The position numbers and the translations under genes are program-made. From NCBI RefSeq assembly GCF_003116095.1, contig NZ_LGRA01000021.1:1305086-1369085 (forward strand): a stretch of 64,000 nt of DNA, given 5' to 3'. This document shows positions 59,113 to 64,000 of the stretch, one piece after another; positions within the stretch are counted from its first letter, which is position 1; every line of letters begins with the position of its first letter. The stretch is from Azospirillum sp. TSO35-2 (GTDB taxonomy: Bacteria > Pseudomonadota > Alphaproteobacteria > Azospirillales > Azospirillaceae). Under the pieces are notes generated by a model, which worked only from the letters and a program-made list of their open reading frames with translations, ran no database searches and had not been told where the DNA came from.

Positions 59113-61596
59113 GTGAGGCGGGCGCTCTGGCTTTTTTCCGGCTTCGGCGGACGCCTGGTCCTGCCGGCATTGGCGGTGGCGCTGGCGATCGCCGCGTTGT
59201 GGTGGATTCTGCTCGACCGTCTCCAGAGGGAAGAGCGGCTGCTCGACCTTACCGCCCATGAGAAGACCGCCGTCGTCGCCCGCCTGGTGGAGGAGCATGC
59301 GGCCGCCACCTTCCGCCGGGTCGACGACCTGCTGCTCGACCTGATCGCCAACACCGAGCGCAACCGGTCGATGCGTCTCGATTCCCGCCGGGCCTTCGAA
59401 GAGGGGCTGGTGGTGGGCGTGCGCGTCTACGACGCCGGTGGGTTGATGACGATGGGCGCGGGGCGCGCCACCTTCCAGGGCTCGATCACCGACCGCGACG
59501 AGTTCCGCGTCGCCCACGACACCGCCCCGCGCGGGCTGGTGGTCGGCATTCCCTACGCCTCGTCGGAGACGCACGACCTGATGATCCCGGTGGCGCGGCG
59601 GCTGGAAATGGCGGACGGCACCTTCGCCGGCATCGCCGTCGCCGACATCCCGGTCGAATCCTTCGTGCGCCATTACCGGGTGCTCGGTCTGCCGGGCGAC
59701 GCGTCGACGACGCTGCTGCGCAGCGACGGGACGATCCTGGCCCGCAGCGCCGGCACGTCCTCCTCGCCCTCCGCCGCCGGGCTCGGCGTGGTCAGCGGCG
59801 ACTTGTGGCAGGCGCTGCGCCAGCATCCGATCGGCCATCGGCGCATCGTCAGCCCGATCGACGGGGTGGAGCGGATCATGGCCTACCGCACCGCCCCCGA
59901 TTACCCGGTGGTGGCGATCGTCGGCGAATCGGTGGAGACGGTGTTCGGCCCCTGGCGCGACAACGCCCGCCTCTACATCGGTTGGGCCGTCGCCACCACG
60001 GTGGTGATCCTGCTGTTCGTCATCGCCTTCATCGTGGAACTGCAATGGCGCCGGCACACCGACCGGGCGCTGCGCGTCCGCAACCGGGCGCTGGCCTGGA
60101 GCAACGACGGCATCATGATCGCCGACGCCACCCGGCCCGGCATGCCGATCGTCTACGTCAACCCGGCGCTGGAAGAGCTGCTGGGCGCGCCGACCGCCGC
60201 CCTGATGGACAGCGGCGCCCTGACCGCGCTGGAACGGGCGGCGAGCGACCGCTCGGCCCTGCAGCCGCTGCGTGACGCCATCGTCATCGGCAGCGACGCG
60301 CGGGTCGAGCTGGGCCGGCCCGGCGACGGGCCGGAGCCGGCGCGCTGCCTGGAACTGAGCGCGTCGCCGGTGCGCGACAATGACGGCCGGCTGGTCAGCC
60401 TGATCGCCATCGTCCGCGACATCTCCGAACACAAGCGGGCCCAGCAGGCGCTGACCGACGCGCGGCGGGAGGCCGACCGCGCCAACGTCGCCAAGTCCAA
60501 GTTCCTGGCCGCCGCCAGCCACGATCTGCGCCAGCCGGTGCAGTCGCTGATGCTGCTGATGGAGGTGCTGTCGAGCCGGGTCAGCGACGGGATGAGCCGC
60601 AACGTGCTGGGCACCATGGACCGGGCGCTGAGTGCCCTGAAGATGCTGCTCGACGGGCTGCTCGACGTCTCCCGGCTGGAGGCCGGGGCGATCGTCCCGG
60701 AACTGGCGGACTTCCCGCTGTCCGAGGTGATGGAGCGCGTCGCCGCCAACAGCCGGTCGGTCGCCATCCAGAAGGGGCTGCTGCTCCACATCGTGCCGTC
60801 CCGCGCCCATGTGCACAGCGACCCGATGCTGCTGGGCCGCATCCTGCAGAACCTGGTGGAGAACGCGCTGCGCTACACCGACAAGGGGCGCATCCTGATC
60901 GGCTGCCGCCGCCGTGGCGGCACCCTGCGGATCGAGGTGTGGGACACCGGCATCGGCATCCCGGATGACCAGCAGGAGGACATCTTCCAGGAGTTCGTCC
61001 AGGTCGGCAACGCCAGCCGCAACCGCGACCAGGGGCTGGGGCTGGGGCTGGCGGTGGTGCGGCGGCTGTCGGTGATGCTCGGCCACCGGGTGACGGTGCG
61101 CTCGATCCCCGGACAGGGATCGGTCTTCGCGGTCGAGGTGCCGCTCGCCGCGACGCCGACGCCGGTGGTGGGCGCGACGCCGGCCGCGCCGCGTCCGGTT
61201 TTCGCCACCACGGTCCTGGTGATCGAAGACGACGAGATCGTCCGTGAGGGGCTGCGCGCCATGCTGGCCGAATGGGGCTACACCGTGCTGGCCGCCGAAG
61301 GCTGCGCCGAGGCGCTCGACCTCGCCAACCGCGGCCCGACGCCGGATCTGATCGTCGCCGACTACCGGCTGCGCGACGGCCGCACCGGGACGGAGGCGAT
61401 CCGCGAGGTGCGGCTGGCGCTGGGCCGCATCCTGCCGGGCATCCTGGTGACCGGCGACACCGCCCCCGCCCGCCTGCAGGAGGCGGAAACCGGCAACTTC
61501 CGCGTCATGCACAAGCCGGTGATCGCCGCCGACCTGCGCCGCGCCGTCGCCGACGCCCTGGAGCCGCTGCGCCGCGAACGCCAGACCGTGGCGTGA
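59113..61596 (+). CDS. Membrane hybrid histidine kinase (Cache-PAS-HisKA-HATPase-REC)
   Basis: An 827-residue sensor kinase. One transmembrane helix near residues 12-32 (LVLPALAVALAIAALWWILL), a periplasmic Cache/PDC-like domain to about 290, a second helix near 295-320 (WAVATTVVILLFVIAFIVEL), a PAS domain (RNRALAWSNDGIMIADATRP), HisKA with His470 (ASHDLRQPVQ), HATPase (LVENALRYTD, DTGIGIP, GLGLGLAVV), and a receiver domain with Asp750 in IVADYRLRDG. It resembles the soluble hybrid kinase at 909-2108 from HisKA to REC. The start is GTG at 59113 with GGGGA upstream; in-frame codons continue further 5' without support. It is convergent with the next kinase gene. Confidence 0.85.
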   Translation: MRRALWLFSGFGGRLVLPALAVALAIAALWWILLDRLQREERLLDLTAHEKTAVVARLVEEHAAATFRRVDDLLLDLIANTERNRSMRLDSRRAFEEGLVVGVRVYDAGGLMTMGAGRATFQGSITDRDEFRVAHDTAPRGLVVGIPYASSETHDLMIPVARRLEMADGTFAGIAVADIPVESFVRHYRVLGLPGDASTTLLRSDGTILARSAGTSSSPSAAGLGVVSGDLWQALRQHPIGHRRIVSPIDGVERIMAYRTAPDYPVVAIVGESVETVFGPWRDNARLYIGWAVATTVVILLFVIAFIVELQWRRHTDRALRVRNRALAWSNDGIMIADATRPGMPIVYVNPALEELLGAPTAALMDSGALTALERAASDRSALQPLRDAIVIGSDARVELGRPGDGPEPARCLELSASPVRDNDGRLVSLIAIVRDISEHKRAQQALTDARREADRANVAKSKFLAAASHDLRQPVQSLMLLMEVLSSRVSDGMSRNVLGTMDRALSALKMLLDGLLDVSRLEAGAIVPELADFPLSEVMERVAANSRSVAIQKGLLLHIVPSRAHVHSDPMLLGRILQNLVENALRYTDKGRILIGCRRRGGTLRIEVWDTGIGIPDDQQEDIFQEFVQVGNASRNRDQGLGLGLAVVRRLSVMLGHRVTVRSIPGQGSVFAVEVPLAATPTPVVGATPAAPRPVFATTVLVIEDDEIVREGLRAMLAEWGYTVLAAEGCAEALDLANRGPTPDLIVADYRLRDGRTGTEAIREVRLALGRILPGILVTGDTAPARLQEAETGNFRVMHKPVIAADLRRAVADALEPLRRERQTVA

Positions 61597-61620
61597 GACG
61601 GGACGCGGTTCAGTCCGGCT

Positions 61621-63570
61621 TCAGTCCAGCGTCGGGGCCTGACGGGGCAGCCGCAGGGTGAAGACCGCGCCCTCGCCGGGGGTGTTGCGCACGCTGAGAT
61701 GGCCACCCAGCGTCTGGGTCGCCAGATTGTAGGCGATGTGCAACCCCAGCCCGACGCAGCCGGCGTGGCGGGCGGTGGTGAAGAACGGGTCGAAGATCTT
61801 CGGCAGGTCAGCCTCCAGCATGCCCTGGCCGTCGTCGGCGTGCACCACCTCGATCCAGTCGTCGCCGTCGGCGTGGATGTCGATGGTGATCTCGCCGCTC
61901 TGCTCCGGCCGGAAGGCGTGCATCAGCGCGTTGCGCACCAGATGGGTCAGCACGCGGGCGAAGGCGCCGGGGAAGCTTTCCAGTTGCAGCGCCTCGGGGC
62001 AGGTCAGCGTCACCCGGTGGCCGGAAGAGCCGATCTGCGTGTGCAGGCTCAGCAGCACATCCTCGGTGTATTCGCGCAGGTAGAAGGTGCGGCGCTCGTC
62101 GCCGGTCTGGTCGGCGGCGACCTGCTTGAACATGTGGACCAGGGCGGCGATCCGCTCGGTGTTGCCGACCAGCAGTTGCCCCGCCTCCTGCGCCACCTCC
62201 AGGAAGCCGGCGAGCGCGGAGCGGGTGAGCGCGTTGGCGGAGAACTGGCGCTTCACGTCCTCCGCCCGGCTCAACAGGTGCGACGCGGTGGTCAGCGCCA
62301 CGCCGACCGGCCCGTTCACCTCGTGCGCCACCCCGGCGACGAGCTGGCCGAGCGAGGCCATCTTCTCGGTCTGGACCAGGCTGTCCTGGGCGGCCTGCAA
62401 CTCGCGATAGGCGCTCTCCACCCGCTCCTTGGCGGTGCGCAGGGCATCGGCCGCCCGCGCCCGTTCCGAGGTGTCGAGCATCACGCCGAACAGGTGGGTC
62501 AACCGCCCGTCCAGATCGAAGCGCGGCGCGCAGGAGGAGGAGACGTAGCGCACCTCCCCCGCCGGGTCGATCACCCGGTATTCGACATAGACCCGCCGGG
62601 AATTGCCGATCACGCTTTCCAGCATGTTGCCGAAGGACATCCGGTCGTCCGGGTGCAGGATGCCCAGCAGATTGTCGAAGGTCGGGGCGAAGCGGTCGGG
62701 GTCCTGGCCGTAGATGTCGAAGGCTTCCCGGTTCCACACCAGCGCGCCGCTGTGGATGCCGTATTCCCAATAGCCGAGATGGCCGGTGCGGTAGGCCTCC
62801 TCCAGCCGTTGCTTGGCGGCTTCCAGCTGGGCCGCCGCCTCCGCCCGCTCGGTGGTGTCCATCATCACGCCGAAGACGTGGGTCAGCCGCCCATCCGCGT
62901 CCAGCCGCGGCGCGCAGGAGGAGGAGACGTAGCGGACCCGCCCGTCCTCGTCATGGACGCGGTATTCGACATAGACGCGCGCCGGGTTGTCGACGACGCT
63001 TTCCAGCATGTTGCCGAAGCCGTGCCGGTCGTCGGGGTGCAGGATGGCCAACAGGGTGTCGAAGCTGGGCGCGAAGCGGTCCCGGCCATGGCCCAGCACG
63101 GCGAAGGCGGCGTCGTTCAACACCAGCGCGCCCGACAGGATGCCGTATTCCCAATAGCCGAGCTTGGCGGTCTGGTAGGCCTCCTCCAGCTTTTCGGTCG
63201 CCAGTTCCAGCCCACGCGCGGTTTGCCGCTGGTCGGTCACATCCTCCACCGTCGCCACCCAGGGCGGGCCGCCGACCCGGATCATCACGTCGCGCGGACC
63301 GCCGTCGCCGTGCGCCAGACGCGCCTCCCGCGCGGTGCCGGGCGGCGTCTGCACCAGATCGCGGACGAGGTCCGCCGACAGGGAGTCGGTGCCGCCGTAG
63401 AGATCGAGGAAAGCGCGGTTGCCGAGCAGCCGGCCGCTGGCGTCGCGGGTCAGGGCCGGGACGGGCAGGGCGTCGAACAGCGCCCCCGCGGCATCGGTGG
63501 CAGCAGGAGGGGTCGGGATCTCCGAACCCGGTGCCCCCACCGCGCCCACCGTCTCGCCCGTTGCCGCCAT
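61621..63570 (-). CDS. Multi-PAS histidine kinase with tandem duplicated PAS
   Basis: A 649-residue cytoplasmic kinase. After a degenerate PAS-like region (residues 25-125) come two nearly identical PAS domains of about 130 residues, each with LGYWEYGIxSGALV, ILHPDDR, GNMLESVxxNxxRVYVEYRV, RYVSSSCAPR. The kinase core has His in VAGVAHEVNGPVG and an ATPase with LVRNALMHAF, DDGQGM and VGLGLHIAYNLA; it lacks a receiver. This is the PAS-HisKA group where HEVN forms the H box. ATG at 63570 has GGAG 6 bases upstream; a TTG further 5' is less likely. Signal and target unknown. Confidence 0.85.
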   Translation of the reverse strand: MAATGETVGAVGAPGSEIPTPPAATDAAGALFDALPVPALTRDASGRLLGNRAFLDLYGGTDSLSADLVRDLVQTPPGTAREARLAHGDGGPRDVMIRVGGPPWVATVEDVTDQRQTARGLELATEKLEEAYQTAKLGYWEYGILSGALVLNDAAFAVLGHGRDRFAPSFDTLLAILHPDDRHGFGNMLESVVDNPARVYVEYRVHDEDGRVRYVSSSCAPRLDADGRLTHVFGVMMDTTERAEAAAQLEAAKQRLEEAYRTGHLGYWEYGIHSGALVWNREAFDIYGQDPDRFAPTFDNLLGILHPDDRMSFGNMLESVIGNSRRVYVEYRVIDPAGEVRYVSSSCAPRFDLDGRLTHLFGVMLDTSERARAADALRTAKERVESAYRELQAAQDSLVQTEKMASLGQLVAGVAHEVNGPVGVALTTASHLLSRAEDVKRQFSANALTRSALAGFLEVAQEAGQLLVGNTERIAALVHMFKQVAADQTGDERRTFYLREYTEDVLLSLHTQIGSSGHRVTLTCPEALQLESFPGAFARVLTHLVRNALMHAFRPEQSGEITIDIHADGDDWIEVVHADDGQGMLEADLPKIFDPFFTTARHAGCVGLGLHIAYNLATQTLGGHLSVRNTPGEGAVFTLRLPRQAPTLD

Positions 63571-63725
63571 GATCGTCTCCGCACAAGCTCCCTCACCGGG
63601 TGCCACTGCCGGGGCAGAGTACACAAGCAATCCTGGCGGTCATACGGTGAATTCGACGCGAATTGTCGCTGAGTCCATGACCGGATCGACACAGGCGGAC
63701 GCTGGTCGCCAGGGCAGGATCAGCG

Positions 63726-64000
63726 TCAGGGAATCAGGGCGTTCAGGTCGAAGTCCTGGGCGAAGGCGATCATCGCGCCGGCGGCGTTGGGCGAGTTCAC
63801 CCGCAGGACGCCGCCGCCGACCACGGTCGGGAACTTGCTCTTCTGCAAGGCCTGCTGCGTCTTCTCCAGGTCGGCGACGCGGACCACGAAGCCGGCGAAG
63901 AAGGGGCGGGGGGTGGCGAAGGCGGGGTCGCTGGTCCAGGCCCAATGCAGCCGGTCGGGCGTGGCGACCAGGACCGGCACCTGTCCGTCGCCGGTGCCGG
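63726..64000 (-). CDS. VOC/glyoxalase-like protein, C-terminal fragment
   Basis: The C-terminal 91 residues of a protein that continues past the window end. It reads QVPVLVATPDRLHWAWTSDP, AFATPRPFFAGFVVRVADLE, KTQQALQKSKFPTVVGGGVL, RVNSPNAAGAMIAFAQDFDL. The FAGFVVRVADLEKTQQAL portion is typical of a Glyoxalase-like (VOC) half-domain. The start and any metal site are outside. Substrate unknown. Confidence 0.6.
   Translation of the reverse strand, partial: GTGDGQVPVLVATPDRLHWAWTSDPAFATPRPFFAGFVVRVADLEKTQQALQKSKFPTVVGGGVLRVNSPNAAGAMIAFAQDFDLNALIP

Noticed and set aside
57241-61512. murJ frame extending about 890 codons upstream of its ATG
   Set aside because: The extension is antisense to the hybrid kinase and has no MurJ sequence; the MurJ signature begins exactly at 58833.

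Overview
The window is about 64 kb of GC-rich chromosomal DNA. The gene content points to an alphaproteobacterium of the Azospirillum/Rhodospirillales type. Lineage markers are SciP (DUF1153), FliX, MotE, DUF6468, a one-cysteine DksA, a phasin, a SAM-II riboswitch in front of metZ, and a Caulobacter-like flagellar layout. No rRNA, tRNA, insertion sequence, prophage or CRISPR array was recognised. The identification rests on protein and motif recognition by eye; no database search was run.

Layout. 1-8.2 kb: the 3' end of glpX, a DUF1127 gene, a soluble hybrid histidine kinase, cutA, an MFS transporter, a GC-poor methyltransferase gene that looks acquired, and an operon of enoyl-CoA hydratase, CoA-binding protein and metY. 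8.2-17.7 kb: topA and dprA, a second enoyl-CoA hydratase, a rhomboid protease, mtnP, a TakP-type TRAP solute-binding protein without its membrane subunits, and a divergent maoC/tetR pair that share a perfect 18-bp inverted repeat. 17.7-24.5 kb: first flagellar block (sciP, flgD, fliK, a FlgN/FlbY-like gene, flgJ-like, flgI, and divergent fliX followed by dksA). 24.6-29.2 kb: a CPA2 antiporter, an XRE regulator, a lone ATP-grasp enzyme and several very small genes. 29.3-36.3 kb: second flagellar block (flgF-flgG-flgA-flgH leftward; fliL-fliM-DUF6468-motE rightward). 36.4-39.2 kb: a three-gene operon of opgC and two SGNH proteins, probably for periplasmic glucan decoration. 39.2-48 kb: a zinc/iron-chelating domain protein, a c-di-GMP phosphodiesterase, recO, parC, a second orphan TakP-like protein and a HEAT-ACT fusion. 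48-57 kb: mfd, sdhE, sugE under a guanidine-II riboswitch, two SRPBCC proteins, OsmC, a CDF metal exporter, a phasin behind a PhaR-type site, and metZ under a SAM-II riboswitch. 57-64 kb: murJ, a membrane hybrid histidine kinase, a tandem-PAS histidine kinase and a partial VOC protein.

The genes connect in several ways. Three leftward flagellar operons (fliK-flgD, flgI-flgJ-flgN-like, flgFGAH) each have a GG-N10-GC type sigma-54 promoter candidate, while sciP and fliX are the cell-cycle and assembly regulators expected in a CtrA-governed hierarchy. Methionine metabolism appears three times (metY, mtnP, metZ), but only metZ has a visible SAM riboswitch. The best leads for follow-up are the opgC/SGNH operon with its degenerate SGNH member, the HEAT-ACT protein coupled to mfd, the solitary ATP-grasp enzyme and the two orphan TRAP binding proteins.
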